From Micrococcales bacterium UBA2037 (GTDB taxonomy: Bacteria > Actinomycetota > Actinomycetes > Actinomycetales > Microbacteriaceae): a stretch of 27,711 nucleotides of DNA. The stretch lies in NCBI GenBank assembly GCA_002333405.1, contig DDBH01000005.1, positions 152,236 to 179,946 of the forward strand, written 5' to 3'. Position 1 is the first letter of the stretch; every line of letters starts with the position of its first letter. Shown in pieces: positions 1-7,908 of the stretch. The notes under the pieces were generated by a model. The model had not been told where the DNA came from. It made no database searches and worked only from the letters and a program-made list of their open reading frames with translations. The translations under genes and the position numbers were made by a program.

Positions 1-34
1 TTACGAGGATCACGATGATCACGACGACGACTAA
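1..34 (+). CDS. 3' end of an upstream gene with a His/Asp-rich tail (partial)
   Basis: Reading from base 2, the frame runs tac gag gat cac gat gat cac gac gac gac taa and encodes the C-terminal tail YEDHDDHDDD before a stop at 32-34. Alternating His and Asp at a C-terminus is typical of metal-binding tails, but the body of the protein lies outside the window, so its family cannot be named. The next gene starts 13 bases later on the same strand without a clear ribosome binding site, so the two are probably co-transcribed. The call rests on this short open frame and the operon-like spacing only. Confidence 0.5.
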   Translation, partial: YEDHDDHDDD

Positions 35-47
35 AGACTCAAACTAA

Positions 48-827
48 ATGTTTAGCTACTCAGCCGAATGCATGGGAACAGTGTTCCTGTTTCAGGTCGA
101 TGACAACATCTCCGAGGACGAGCTTTCTCGGTTTTGTGATGGAGCCATGGATGTGCTGCGGGATGCTGATGAGACCTTCAGTCTTTATAAGCCAGAATCT
201 GAAATTAGCCAGCTGAACGCAGGTGCTGCATCATGGGATTCAGCCAGCAGCGTTCAGCGCAAAATCCGGGCAGACGCAACGGACTGGAAAGCAATCACTG
301 GCGGCTTCTTCGACTCGGTTTCGCCAGATGGCACCTACGACCCATCCGGCCTGGTGAAATCCTGGGCGGCCAGAAATGGAGCTCAATATCTGGAAGCCAA
401 TGGTGTTCGTCAGTTCACCTTGAACGCCGGTGGCGACATCTACTTGAGTCAGGATTTGACCTCACCGCTGTTGAACAAAGTGGGGCTATCCAACTTACGT
501 TCAGTGGCGGATGCAGCTGCCGGTTCAAACATGGTTTTGGATCTTGCCGGGTCTAAGTTTCGTGCCGTTGCCACCAGTGGCCGTTCTGAGCGCGGTGAAC
601 ACATTTGGCGAGCTGCAGACAGCTCCGATTACATCCAGGCAACAGTGGTCGCCAAAGACCTGGTGGTTGCTGACATTTGGGCAACCGCCTTGATCAGTGG
701 TGGTGCCGAAGCGCTAAAGCTCTTTGTTGAAACTGTTTCATCAGCTGATGCTGTTGCCTTGGTGACAGCTGCAGATATGAGTTTTGTTGCGACCACCGGC
801 TTTGCTACGGTGCTAGCTACTGTTTAG
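48..827 (+). CDS. apbE: FAD:protein FMN transferase (ApbE family)
   Basis: ApbE-family enzymes transfer FMN from FAD onto a Ser/Thr of a target protein and need Mg2+. The 259-residue product has the family landmarks in order: MGT near the N-terminus (residues 9-11), a SLYKPESEISQLN stretch, the substrate-loop motif DPSGLVKSWA, LNAGGDI, ATSGRSERGEHIW, and the C-terminal ADIWATAL motif that supplies metal ligands (Asp and Thr). It is shorter than the usual 300-350 residues and has no signal peptide or lipobox, so it probably acts in the cytosol or is exported by an unseen route. The likely client is the FMN-binding protein encoded convergently just downstream; the two stop codons overlap by 4 nt (824-827). 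Family assignment is firm; the client is inferred. Confidence 0.9.
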   Translation: MFSYSAECMGTVFLFQVDDNISEDELSRFCDGAMDVLRDADETFSLYKPESEISQLNAGAASWDSASSVQRKIRADATDWKAITGGFFDSVSPDGTYDPSGLVKSWAARNGAQYLEANGVRQFTLNAGGDIYLSQDLTSPLLNKVGLSNLRSVADAAAGSNMVLDLAGSKFRAVATSGRSERGEHIWRAADSSDYIQATVVAKDLVVADIWATALISGGAEALKLFVETVSSADAVALVTAADMSFVATTGFATVLATV

Positions 828-1372
828 AACTTGGCCATCGCGTTATCTACCGCCTTCTTGAAGGCGTCCACCGTGAAGGTGGCTCCAGAAATGTTTCCGT
901 AGTTTGTTCCTTGTTGCTGAATAGTGGCGTTTATCAGCGTTGTGTAGGCCTCACCGCGTCCATTAGTGGCATCTCCCTGAAGCATCTTGATTTCAGTAAT
1001 AGCTCCGTCAACGATGGTCATTGAAATCTGGACAGTTCCGTACTTATAGGTAATCGGGTCCGAACTCACCGTCGCCGTGACAGGCGCCGGAGGCGCTACC
1101 GGTGCTGCAGGGTCAGTTGATGTGGGGTCTGTGGCAGGTTCCGTCGGCTCAGCGGTGGTAGTTGCGCCCGGATCGGTCGTGGCTGGTGCCGTGGGCTCAG
1201 CGGTGGCAGTTGCGCCCGGATCAGTCGTGGCTGGGTCGGTAGGTGCAGGCGAGGCGTTGTCTGTGGGCATTAGCAGAATCTCGTTATTCAGCGTTTGCTG
1301 GCCGGTGTTCCAGGCCACGGTCAGTGCACTGGCCGCAACCAGCGATGTAACCATCAGGGTTGATTTTCTCAC
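824..1372 (-). CDS. FMN-binding domain protein, membrane-anchored, with Pro/Thr-rich linker
   Basis: The 182-residue product (GTG start at 1372) has a hydrophobic N-terminal segment (about residues 5-22, no lipobox Cys), a Pro/Thr/Ala/Asp linker (about 40-100) and a C-terminal FMN_bind domain. That domain ends in YGNISGATFTVDAFKKAVDNA; Thr165 of SGAT matches the residue to which ApbE links FMN by a phosphoester bond. I chose the GTG because its GTGA overlaps the stop of the upstream reductase gene (1369-1371), which implies translational coupling; the longer reading from 1450 would run through the reductase gene and lacks a signal-like N-terminus. The protein probably sits outside the membrane as a tethered one-flavin electron carrier. 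The linker is built from a 16-residue repeat. Confidence 0.87.
   Translation of the reverse strand: MRKSTLMVTSLVAASALTVAWNTGQQTLNNEILLMPTDNASPAPTDPATTDPGATATAEPTAPATTDPGATTTAEPTEPATDPTSTDPAAPVAPPAPVTATVSSDPITYKYGTVQISMTIVDGAITEIKMLQGDATNGRGEAYTTLINATIQQQGTNYGNISGATFTVDAFKKAVDNAMAKF
1146..1241. repeat. Two tandem 48-bp repeats encoding the linker
   Basis: Copies at 1146-1193 and 1194-1241 are nearly identical over their first 41 bases (two differences), then drift. Each encodes one 16-residue unit (PATTDPGATATAEPTA and PATTDPGATTTAEPTE) of the spacer in the FMN-binding protein. The length is a multiple of three, so copy number can change without breaking the frame. Confidence 0.9.
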
Positions 1373-2769
1373 CAGGCAAACTCCTCTACGTGAATGCTCG
1401 CTTTTGGCACATTGAGCTTTTTCAGTGCCTGCACTGCGGCATTGGACCAAGCACTAGGGCCACAAATGTAAATGTCAGACTCGACTGCGAACGGAGCCAA
1501 GGCGAGCAGTCGTGCGTACTCAGGTGCTATTTGTTCCCCGGCCAGCTGCTTAGGAAGGAAGCCTGGGCTGTTAGGCCTGGGTCCATCAAGAACATGCAGC
1601 GTGTGGTTTCGCTCGCGACAGATTCTCTCGACCTCATCTAGGAGCGAGGCATCAGACCTGTCTGTTACTCGGTAGACCACCGTCACATCTCCCGGGTCGG
1701 AAGCCAGGCTCTCAGCCAGCGCGCGAATCGGAGCAACTCCAATCCCAGCAGCCAGCAGTAGCACATGCTGTTTGGTTCGCTTGGACTCACTGAAGACGCC
1801 AAATGGACCCTCCAAAATAACTCGAGTCCCCGGCTTTGTTTCCTGCAGCAAGATTGTGTCGTCACCCCTTGCGCCAACAGTGAACCGAATGGTGTCGCTT
1901 GGGGAGGCACTAACAGAGAATGGGTGTGGGCGCCACCACTGCTTGGCGGTGAGCACCCTCAGCATGAAGAATTGGCCGGCCTCAGCTCCCAGGCTCTCCA
2001 CTGCCTTGCCCCCGATCACTATCGAAGTGGTGCGGTTTGCCTCGGGACGAACAGTCGTAACCCGCAGCGACAAAGCCAGCGATTGGACAATCGGGAATAA
2101 GAATCTAAACCAAACAACGTTTAGTCCAACAAATACATAGAGTGCGATGAAGTAGCCAGCCACCAGTGGTTCAGCAAGAAATTCTGTTCCAAGAGTGAAC
2201 TGATGTGGGATCGAAGCAAAAATCGCCAGGTACGAAACCAGGTGAATTAGGTACCAGGCTTCGTAGCTAAGTTTCCGTCTAGCTGCATTGATTGATGAAA
2301 TCACAACCGCAATCATCAGAATCAAACCCACGGCCGCCAGCAACAGTTCGAAGTATCCACCCACCAGATTGATTAGGCTCGTGATGATGTTGACCCCGTC
2401 CGAAATCGAATAGCTAATCAGGGCTGTGATGGTGTGGATCAAAAGCAAATATAGAAGGGGTTTTCCGAGCCGCTTGTGAGCATGGGTCAGTTTGTCCAAC
2501 CCCAGGGTGCGCTCCAACCACGGCACTCTGGCAACCAGCACCATGTGGATCAGCAGCAGTGAGGTTCCAACCAGCGCGGTGAGTCGGTTGAAGGCATTGA
2601 ACCAACCGGCAGCGTCAGTGACCCCTGCCAGTCCGCCATTGGCAAGAAAAGCCAGGGTAGGCAGAAGTAGCGCAATGATTCCAAGAATCTCCACGGCGTC
2701 GCGCTTGCGTTCGAGCCTCAGCAGCTTGCCGGGTCCGATGATCACAACATTATTTTTGATTTCAGGCAC
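1369..2769 (-). CDS. Ferric-reductase-like transmembrane FAD/NAD(P)H oxidoreductase
   Basis: The 466-residue product has about six membrane helices in residues 28-230 with His at 75, 112, 176 and 189, the pattern of the two-heme ferric-reductase-like domain. A ferredoxin-NADP-reductase-type module follows: HPFSVSAS (282-289, FAD binding), AAGIGVAPIR (340-349, NAD(P) binding) and a C-terminal ICGPSAW. It should take electrons from cytosolic NAD(P)H via FAD and transmembrane hemes to the outer face. The next gene downstream is the FMN-binding protein, overlapping by GTGA, which is the likely acceptor. The start is GTG at 2769 with only a weak ribosome site. Ferric iron, oxygen or another carrier as final acceptor cannot be told from sequence. 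Confidence 0.85.
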   Translation of the reverse strand: MPEIKNNVVIIGPGKLLRLERKRDAVEILGIIALLLPTLAFLANGGLAGVTDAAGWFNAFNRLTALVGTSLLLIHMVLVARVPWLERTLGLDKLTHAHKRLGKPLLYLLLIHTITALISYSISDGVNIITSLINLVGGYFELLLAAVGLILMIAVVISSINAARRKLSYEAWYLIHLVSYLAIFASIPHQFTLGTEFLAEPLVAGYFIALYVFVGLNVVWFRFLFPIVQSLALSLRVTTVRPEANRTTSIVIGGKAVESLGAEAGQFFMLRVLTAKQWWRPHPFSVSASPSDTIRFTVGARGDDTILLQETKPGTRVILEGPFGVFSESKRTKQHVLLLAAGIGVAPIRALAESLASDPGDVTVVYRVTDRSDASLLDEVERICRERNHTLHVLDGPRPNSPGFLPKQLAGEQIAPEYARLLALAPFAVESDIYICGPSAWSNAAVQALKKLNVPKASIHVEEFAW

Positions 2770-2855
2770 CCAGATAGTCTGACCATATCTCCATCGGATT
2801 TGCTGGGAAATTGTCCAATGTGAGAAAACTCTAATTTGGCGCTAACCCCCAACTC
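2770..2855. promoter_or_regulatory. Divergent promoter region of the redox and sensor operons
   Basis: These 86 bases separate two divergent operons and must hold promoters for both. For the plus strand a weak candidate is TTGTCC (2811-2816) with TAATTT (2832-2837), spacer 15. No convincing pair stands out for the minus strand. Confidence 0.35.
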
Positions 2856-3386
2856 ATGGCACCTTTATCCAATATGGGTATGCAAAGACAAACCAGGCTA
2901 GCTACTTTGATGTCCCTCGCAATTGCCGGCTCCGTGTCCCTGACTAGCTGTGCTGTTGAGCCAGCAAAAGACTTGGACCAGTTCGAATCAATTGACCTGG
3001 GAAGTAGTCCTGCCCCTGTCCCCACTAAAACCTTCGATTCGGACGGTCAGCAGTATGCAACTGACCCCAGCGCCGAGGTTGACATTGATGATCAATCGGG
3101 CTCGGGTTCAGAGCTAAAAATAGATGAAATCAAGGTTGGCAGGGGAAACGCCTTCCTGGTTATCTATGACAACTCCGGCCTGGTTTTGACTGAAACCCTG
3201 GTAACGCCTCAGAGCCAACCGGTTACGGTGCGCCTGAATAGCCCGGTCACAACCAGTCAAGAGCTGCATGCCACTCTTTACTTGGACAACGGCGACGGTG
3301 TTTTTGAACTCGACCTCGATCTTCCAATCTTGGGAGAAGAAGGCAAGTTGGTCCACGAAACCTTTTACTACAAGGTCAACAACTGA
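2856..3386 (+). CDS. Lipoprotein with a DUF7282-like beta-sandwich domain
   Basis: The 176-residue product has a signal sequence with a lipobox LTSC (Cys32 counted from this start), so it should be lipid-anchored outside the membrane. ATG codons at 2874 and 2880 also fit; the 2880 start gives the most usual signal peptide, and none has a good ribosome site. After an acidic, low-complexity spacer comes a domain reading ELKIDEIKVGRGNAFLVIYD ... ELHATLYLDNGDGVFELDLD, a pattern I associate with DUF7282 domains, whose function is unknown. Its stop shares a base with the histidine kinase start (TGATG, 3384-3388), so the two are translationally coupled. This suggests an accessory sensor or a reporter of envelope state for the kinase; that role is inferred. 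Confidence 0.75.
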   Translation: MAPLSNMGMQRQTRLATLMSLAIAGSVSLTSCAVEPAKDLDQFESIDLGSSPAPVPTKTFDSDGQQYATDPSAEVDIDDQSGSGSELKIDEIKVGRGNAFLVIYDNSGLVLTETLVTPQSQPVTVRLNSPVTTSQELHATLYLDNGDGVFELDLDLPILGEEGKLVHETFYYKVNN

Positions 3387-4780
3387 TGTTGAGAGAGGCG
3401 CTGCAGTCGACCCGCGTCAGGCTACTGGCCTGGGTGCTGGTGCCGGTGATCATGGTGCTCTCCTTGACTCTGGTAACAGCATGGTCAATGCTCACACAAC
3501 AGCAAAGTCAAGCTATTGATGGTCATTTGAGTCGGGAGGCCGGAGAGCTCCAAATTCTTGCCACAAAGGCTATTGACCCAAAAACAGACACCACTTTTAC
3601 TTCGGCCAAGGGTTTGCTGGAACTCTATGTTCAGCGAACGGTGCCCGATCCAAACGAGACCATGTTCGTGGTTGTCAACGGATCGGTGATTTCTAGAACC
3701 ACTGACACCCCGGCTGTTCGTCTCGATCAGGATCCGGAATTTTTGGCACTGGTGAACGAGGTGACCAAGGCAGGTTTTGGAAACTATCAGACTGCAGTTG
3801 GAAATGCCCGCTACATAGTGGTGCCGATAGTAAGTCCCGATGAGCGTGGAGCGCTGGTGGGCATTATTTTCAGCGATCTGGAGTCTAAGCAGATAAGTGA
3901 CCTGCTCTACCGGTTTGCTCTGATCGTGCTGCTGTCGCTAATTGCTGCGACGGCAGTGGGCTGGCTGGTAGCCGGCAGGGTGCTGCGGCCAATCACAAAG
4001 ATTCGTCAGACTGCGCACGAAATAGGTGCCAGTGACCTCAGCATGCGAATAGCTGACACTTCCGGCGGCACCGAGCTCATGCAGTTGGCGGCCGAGTTCA
4101 ACTTGATGCTGGACCGAATTCAAGAGTCCTTTGAAATCAACAAGCAGTTTGTTGATGATGCTGGCCATGAGCTCAGAACACCATTGACCATCATCTCCGG
4201 TCACTTGGAGCTCATGGAGGCTGACTCAAGCCAAGCCGATAGTTCGATGGTGATTGTGAAAGACGAGCTGTCTCGCATGAGCCGGATTGTTCGGGATCTG
4301 CAAACCCTTACCAAGTCATCTCAGCCAGATTTCATAAAGCGCACTGAGATCCGCTTGGTCGATTTGGGCGATGAGCTATTTGTTAAGGCAAGCCAGCTTG
4401 GAAACAGAAACTGGTCACTTGGTGAGATACCCGAGACATCCTGGTCGCTTGATCGTGAGCGAATCACTCAAGCCATTCTGCAGATAAGCGAGAACGCAAT
4501 TCGGTTCACCTCTGACGGTGACCTAATCCGAATCGACATCCAGCTTGTTGGCAAGGGCGTTGAGATTTCAGTTTCCGATTCTGGCCCGGGCATCCCGGCA
4601 GCCAGTCGCGACCGCATCACAGAGCGTTTCGTTAGGGGTGAAGCACAAGCTAATTCTGGACAGGGCGCTGGCCTCGGCCTGGCTCTGGTAAGCGCGATTG
4701 CTGCAGGTCACGGTGGAAAGCTAGTGATTGGCGACTCTGAATTTGGTGGGGCCAAAGTAACCTTGAGGATACCGAGGTAA
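3386..4780 (+). CDS. Sensor histidine kinase (HAMP, HisKA, HATPase_c)
   Basis: The 464-residue membrane kinase has a first helix at about 13-35, an extracytoplasmic domain of about 140 residues, a second helix at about 176-198, a HAMP linker (RVLRPITKIRQTAHEI), the H-box FVDDAGHELRTPLT with phospho-acceptor His261, the N-box with Asn370, the G1 box DSGPGI with Asp398, and the G2 box GAGLGLALV. All catalytic boxes look intact. It lies between a coupled lipoprotein gene and an OmpR-type regulator 3 bases downstream, forming one operon. The signal is unknown; the outer domain is PAS/Cache-like in size and not recognisable to me. Confidence 0.93.
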   Translation: MLREALQSTRVRLLAWVLVPVIMVLSLTLVTAWSMLTQQQSQAIDGHLSREAGELQILATKAIDPKTDTTFTSAKGLLELYVQRTVPDPNETMFVVVNGSVISRTTDTPAVRLDQDPEFLALVNEVTKAGFGNYQTAVGNARYIVVPIVSPDERGALVGIIFSDLESKQISDLLYRFALIVLLSLIAATAVGWLVAGRVLRPITKIRQTAHEIGASDLSMRIADTSGGTELMQLAAEFNLMLDRIQESFEINKQFVDDAGHELRTPLTIISGHLELMEADSSQADSSMVIVKDELSRMSRIVRDLQTLTKSSQPDFIKRTEIRLVDLGDELFVKASQLGNRNWSLGEIPETSWSLDRERITQAILQISENAIRFTSDGDLIRIDIQLVGKGVEISVSDSGPGIPAASRDRITERFVRGEAQANSGQGAGLGLALVSAIAAGHGGKLVIGDSEFGGAKVTLRIPR

Positions 4781-4783
4781 CTT

Positions 4784-5443
4784 ATGTCGAATATTCTGGT
4801 TGTTGAAGACTCTGAGCGGATTGCATCGTTCATAGTCAAGGGCTTGCAGTCCCATGGCTATCAGGTCACCCACACACCCAATGGCGAAGACGCCCTCAAA
4901 CTCTCTGCCGCAGCAGAATTTGATCTGGTTATCTTGGACATTGGCCTGCCCGGCATTGACGGCTTTGCGGTGCTGGAGCAACTGCGGGGTTCTGGCAATG
5001 AGGTCCCGGTAATTGTCCTGACAGCGAGAGACAGCGTCGACAACACCGTTGCCAGCTTCGAGGGCGGCGCGGACGACTACATGTCAAAGCCTTTTTCTTT
5101 TGAAGAGCTGCTGGCAAGGGTTCGCCGTCGGATTTCAACCCCTGGTGAAGTTGTGACCGAAACCACCCTGTCCCACAAAGACATTGTGCTGGACCTTAGA
5201 ACCCGCAGGGTGAGCGCGGCCGGCATCGACCATGACCTAACGGCAAGAGAATTCACGATGCTCGAGTTCTTTCTGAGGCATGCTGGCCAAGTTTTGTCAC
5301 GCGAGCAGATCCTCTCTAGGGTCTGGGGCTTTGACCACGATCCGGGTTCTAACGTTGTCGATGTTTACATTCGCTACCTTCGCCAAAAGCTTGGCAATGA
5401 CTCAATTCAAACTGTTCGCGGAATGGGCTATCGGCTTGGATAA
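4784..5443 (+). CDS. OmpR/PhoB-family response regulator
   Basis: The 219-residue product has a receiver domain with the acidic pair ED (8-9), phospho-acceptor Asp52 in VILDIGLPGIDG and Lys102 in MSKPFSF, followed by a winged-helix DNA-binding domain (about 125-219) ending in QTVRGMGYRLG. It lies 3 bases after the kinase gene and is its cognate partner. No operator could be picked out, but the operon's own promoter region is an obvious candidate target. Confidence 0.95.
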   Translation: MSNILVVEDSERIASFIVKGLQSHGYQVTHTPNGEDALKLSAAAEFDLVILDIGLPGIDGFAVLEQLRGSGNEVPVIVLTARDSVDNTVASFEGGADDYMSKPFSFEELLARVRRRISTPGEVVTETTLSHKDIVLDLRTRRVSAAGIDHDLTAREFTMLEFFLRHAGQVLSREQILSRVWGFDHDPGSNVVDVYIRYLRQKLGNDSIQTVRGMGYRLG

Positions 5444-5449
5444 CTGCTC

Positions 5450-5455
5450 TAGTGT
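5450..5455 (+). promoter_or_regulatory. Candidate -10 box, leaderless start
   Basis: TAGTGT lies 6 nt before the ATG at 5462, the spacing expected if transcription begins at the start codon. It overlaps the region just after the response-regulator stop. No clear -35 box is visible. Confidence 0.4.
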
Positions 5456-5461
5456 TGCGGC

Positions 5462-5908
5462 ATGAGCAATTTGGATGAAGTAGGCACCAAGGACAACTGG
5501 CGCTGCTGGCTATGTGATCAGCCGGTAGACCCTGATGCTTCGGTGAACTCAGACCTTGGACCAAGCGTTGACACCTACGCTGCCGCAAAGGCAAAAAAGG
5601 GAGCGGCAGCTGCAGAACGGCTAGCTCACCGCTCTTGCAACACCATGAAGGGCAAGCACGCTCCAGTCATTGCCTGGCCCGCGGAGCTGTTGGCGGGAGA
5701 CCCCGCTCCAATCTTTGACAGCGCCGAAAGACTTGCCCGCAAGGGTGGACGCGAAACAGTAGCCAGATTCTCTGACGAAGCTGATGCCAACCGGGCAGCT
5801 GACTGGCTAATTGATCGACTTGGCAGGCTCTCACCCGAGGTTGAATACACGGCAAAGGTGATGCCGGGCGGTGGCCAATTCACGCTTGCTCTGTTCGCTG
5901 GTCGCTAA
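5462..5908 (+). CDS. Small Cys/His protein, HNH-nuclease-like but degenerate
   Basis: The 148-residue product has CWLCDQPVD near residue 15, SVDTY near 37 and LAHRSCNTMKG near 55. This matches the zinc-binding frame of HNH nucleases (CxxC ... SVDH ... AHxxCN), but the usual catalytic His after SVD is Thr, so nuclease activity is doubtful. The second half (about 75-148) is an alpha/beta stretch ending in GGGQFTLALFAGR that I do not recognise. It has no ribosome site but a -10-like box 6 nt upstream. It follows the two-component operon, though a shared function is not indicated. Confidence 0.7.
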   Translation: MSNLDEVGTKDNWRCWLCDQPVDPDASVNSDLGPSVDTYAAAKAKKGAAAAERLAHRSCNTMKGKHAPVIAWPAELLAGDPAPIFDSAERLARKGGRETVARFSDEADANRAADWLIDRLGRLSPEVEYTAKVMPGGGQFTLALFAGR

Positions 5909-5947
5909 CGGCTTGGCCAGCACCGGCATGGCTTCCCTTGGCAGGCT

Positions 5948-5953
5948 TATACT
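5948..5953 (+). promoter_or_regulatory. Candidate -10 box, leaderless start
   Basis: TATACT ends 7 nt before the ATG at 5961, so the transcript would begin at the start codon. No Shine-Dalgarno sequence precedes the gene, which agrees with leaderless translation. Confidence 0.55.
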
Positions 5954-5960
5954 CTAAAAA

Positions 5961-7811
5961 ATGAGCATGCACGGTGGTGGACCAATGGGGCGGTTCTCAA
6001 CCGACCCCGATCAAGTTCGAGCAAATAATGCTGAAGCCCCCAAGATAGAGAACCTACTCGGAAGAATCGCAGAGCTCTTCTCCCCCTACAAGCTCACCCT
6101 CATTGCGACCGTGATTCTGGTGATTGTTGGCTCTGGTCTCTCAGTGATTCCGCCACTATTGATTCAAGGTGCCTTCAACGATGGACTCTTTCCTGCCTCG
6201 GGTGCTCCAAATCTTGAGATTCTGTCGGTATTCGTGCTCAGCATGATTGGGATTTGGTTGGTTGCAGCCGCACTCGGTGTTTGGCAAACATATCTAACCT
6301 CGAGCGTTGGAAACAAGGTGATGGGTTCGCTAAGAGTTCGTATGTTTGCTCACCTACAGTCGATGGAACTGGCATTTTTTACAAAGACCAAAACTGGCGC
6401 GATTCAGTCCAGGCTTCAAAACGACGTCGGAGGCGTTGCCGGAGTTTTGAGCAACACCATCAGCAGTTTGCTGGGAAGCAGCGTCACGGTATTGGCATCG
6501 ATGGTTGCGATGCTGCTACTTAGCTGGAAGCTCACGATTGTGGCGCTGGTGATGCTGCCGTTCATGGTGATGTTGCAACGCAAGGTTGGTCAGGTTCGGG
6601 CAAAGATTGCCGGTAAGACTCAAGAGTCTTTGAGTGAGATGTCTGCAATCACGCAGGAGTCGTTGGGTGTAAGCGGAATATTGCTTGCCAAGAGCTTTGG
6701 CAGACAGGCGAGCGAGATCTCTCGCTACGAGACCGAGAATAAGAACCAAATTGCCTTGCAGGTCAGGCTGATAATGAGCGGCCAGGCATTTTTTGCAATG
6801 GTTATGGTTTTCATGTCATCGATCCCGGCGGTCATCTACTTGGTGGCGGGAGTTTTGATTTTGGATCAAGATCCAATCACAGTTGGAACCATCGTTGCTT
6901 TCACAACAGCCCAGTCCAGACTGCTGTTCCCGATGATGAACCTGTTGCAGGTGAGTTTGGACCTGCAAACCTCGCAGGCGCTGTTTGCAAGAATCTTTGA
7001 ATACTTCGACTTGCGTCCAACAATCAAGGACCCAGTAACTCCCAGCTCTATGGATCTCAAGCAGCTCGGGGTAATCGAGTTTGACGATGTCACCTTTGCC
7101 TACCCAGGTTCAGAAGCAGACAGTGAACCAACCCTGAAATCCTTGAGTTTCAAAGTTGAACCCGGGCAGTACGTAGCGCTGGTGGGGGCCTCGGGCTCCG
7201 GCAAGACAACGGTTAGTTATCTAATTCCGAGGTTCTTCGATGCCACCTCGGGTTCGGTTAAATTTGCCGGTGTTGACGTGAAGAACTTGCGCCAAGAGAA
7301 GCTCATTGACCAAATTGGTATCGTGAACCAAGAGACCTATTTGTTCTATGACACCATCCATGAAAACCTCGCCTACGCAAAGCCGGATGCAACCCAAGCT
7401 GAAATCGAAGTCGCAGCCAAGGCCGCCAACATTCACGATGTGATCATGTCATTCCCGGATGGTTACCAGACCATGGTTGGGGAGCGCGGTTACCGGCTCT
7501 CAGGTGGCGAGAAGCAGCGAATTGCAATTGCCCGGGTGCTATTGAAGGATCCACCGGTCGTGATTCTGGATGAGGCCACCAGTGCGATGGACACGAACTC
7601 CGAGCGAATTGTTCAGGCGACTCTCGATGCAGCAACTGCCAACAGAACCACCATCGCAATTGCTCATAGGCTGTCAACGGTTGTGAATGCCGACCTAATT
7701 CTGGTTTTAGACAAGGGCCAAATTGTGGAGCGGGGAACCCACGATGAGCTAATTGCAGCCAAGGGTAAATTTGCAAAGCTGGTCAAGTCGCAAGCGGCAC
7801 GGGCCGTTTAG
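5961..7811 (+). CDS. ABC exporter half-transporter (membrane domain fused to ATPase)
   Basis: The 616-residue product has an N-terminal six-helix exporter domain (about 45-330) and a C-terminal ATP-binding domain with Walker A GASGSGKTT (409-417), signature LSGGEKQR (513-520) and Walker B VVILDEATSAMD (from 533), then the H-loop in AIAHRLSTV. It matches MsbA/LmrA-type exporters for lipids, drugs or peptides, which work as dimers. No second half-transporter is adjacent, so a homodimer is likely. The substrate cannot be read from sequence. The Gly/Met-rich start (MSMHGGGPMGRF) is common in actinobacterial members. Confidence 0.92.
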   Translation: MSMHGGGPMGRFSTDPDQVRANNAEAPKIENLLGRIAELFSPYKLTLIATVILVIVGSGLSVIPPLLIQGAFNDGLFPASGAPNLEILSVFVLSMIGIWLVAAALGVWQTYLTSSVGNKVMGSLRVRMFAHLQSMELAFFTKTKTGAIQSRLQNDVGGVAGVLSNTISSLLGSSVTVLASMVAMLLLSWKLTIVALVMLPFMVMLQRKVGQVRAKIAGKTQESLSEMSAITQESLGVSGILLAKSFGRQASEISRYETENKNQIALQVRLIMSGQAFFAMVMVFMSSIPAVIYLVAGVLILDQDPITVGTIVAFTTAQSRLLFPMMNLLQVSLDLQTSQALFARIFEYFDLRPTIKDPVTPSSMDLKQLGVIEFDDVTFAYPGSEADSEPTLKSLSFKVEPGQYVALVGASGSGKTTVSYLIPRFFDATSGSVKFAGVDVKNLRQEKLIDQIGIVNQETYLFYDTIHENLAYAKPDATQAEIEVAAKAANIHDVIMSFPDGYQTMVGERGYRLSGGEKQRIAIARVLLKDPPVVILDEATSAMDTNSERIVQATLDAATANRTTIAIAHRLSTVVNADLILVLDKGQIVERGTHDELIAAKGKFAKLVKSQAARAV

Positions 7812-7852
7812 TTCAGACAGGTTTCACCAGCTCAAAGGTTGCTGACAGAAGC

Positions 7853-7881
7853 TGATTTTGGCGGCAGCGACCTGCGATAAT
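7853..7881 (+). promoter_or_regulatory. Candidate promoter for the PGPGW gene
   Basis: TGATTT (7853-7858) and GATAAT (7876-7881) are separated by 17 nt. Transcription would begin near 7888, giving a leader of about 20 nt. Confidence 0.4.
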
Positions 7882-7908
7882 TAGTTTCTAAGAACGGTTT
7901 GGTAGCAA

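Noticed and set aside
1077..1415. Gly/Val/Ala-rich plus-strand frame opposite the FMN-binding gene
   Set aside because: It is the mirror of the repeat-coded linker and reductase end; low complexity and no start signal or family match.
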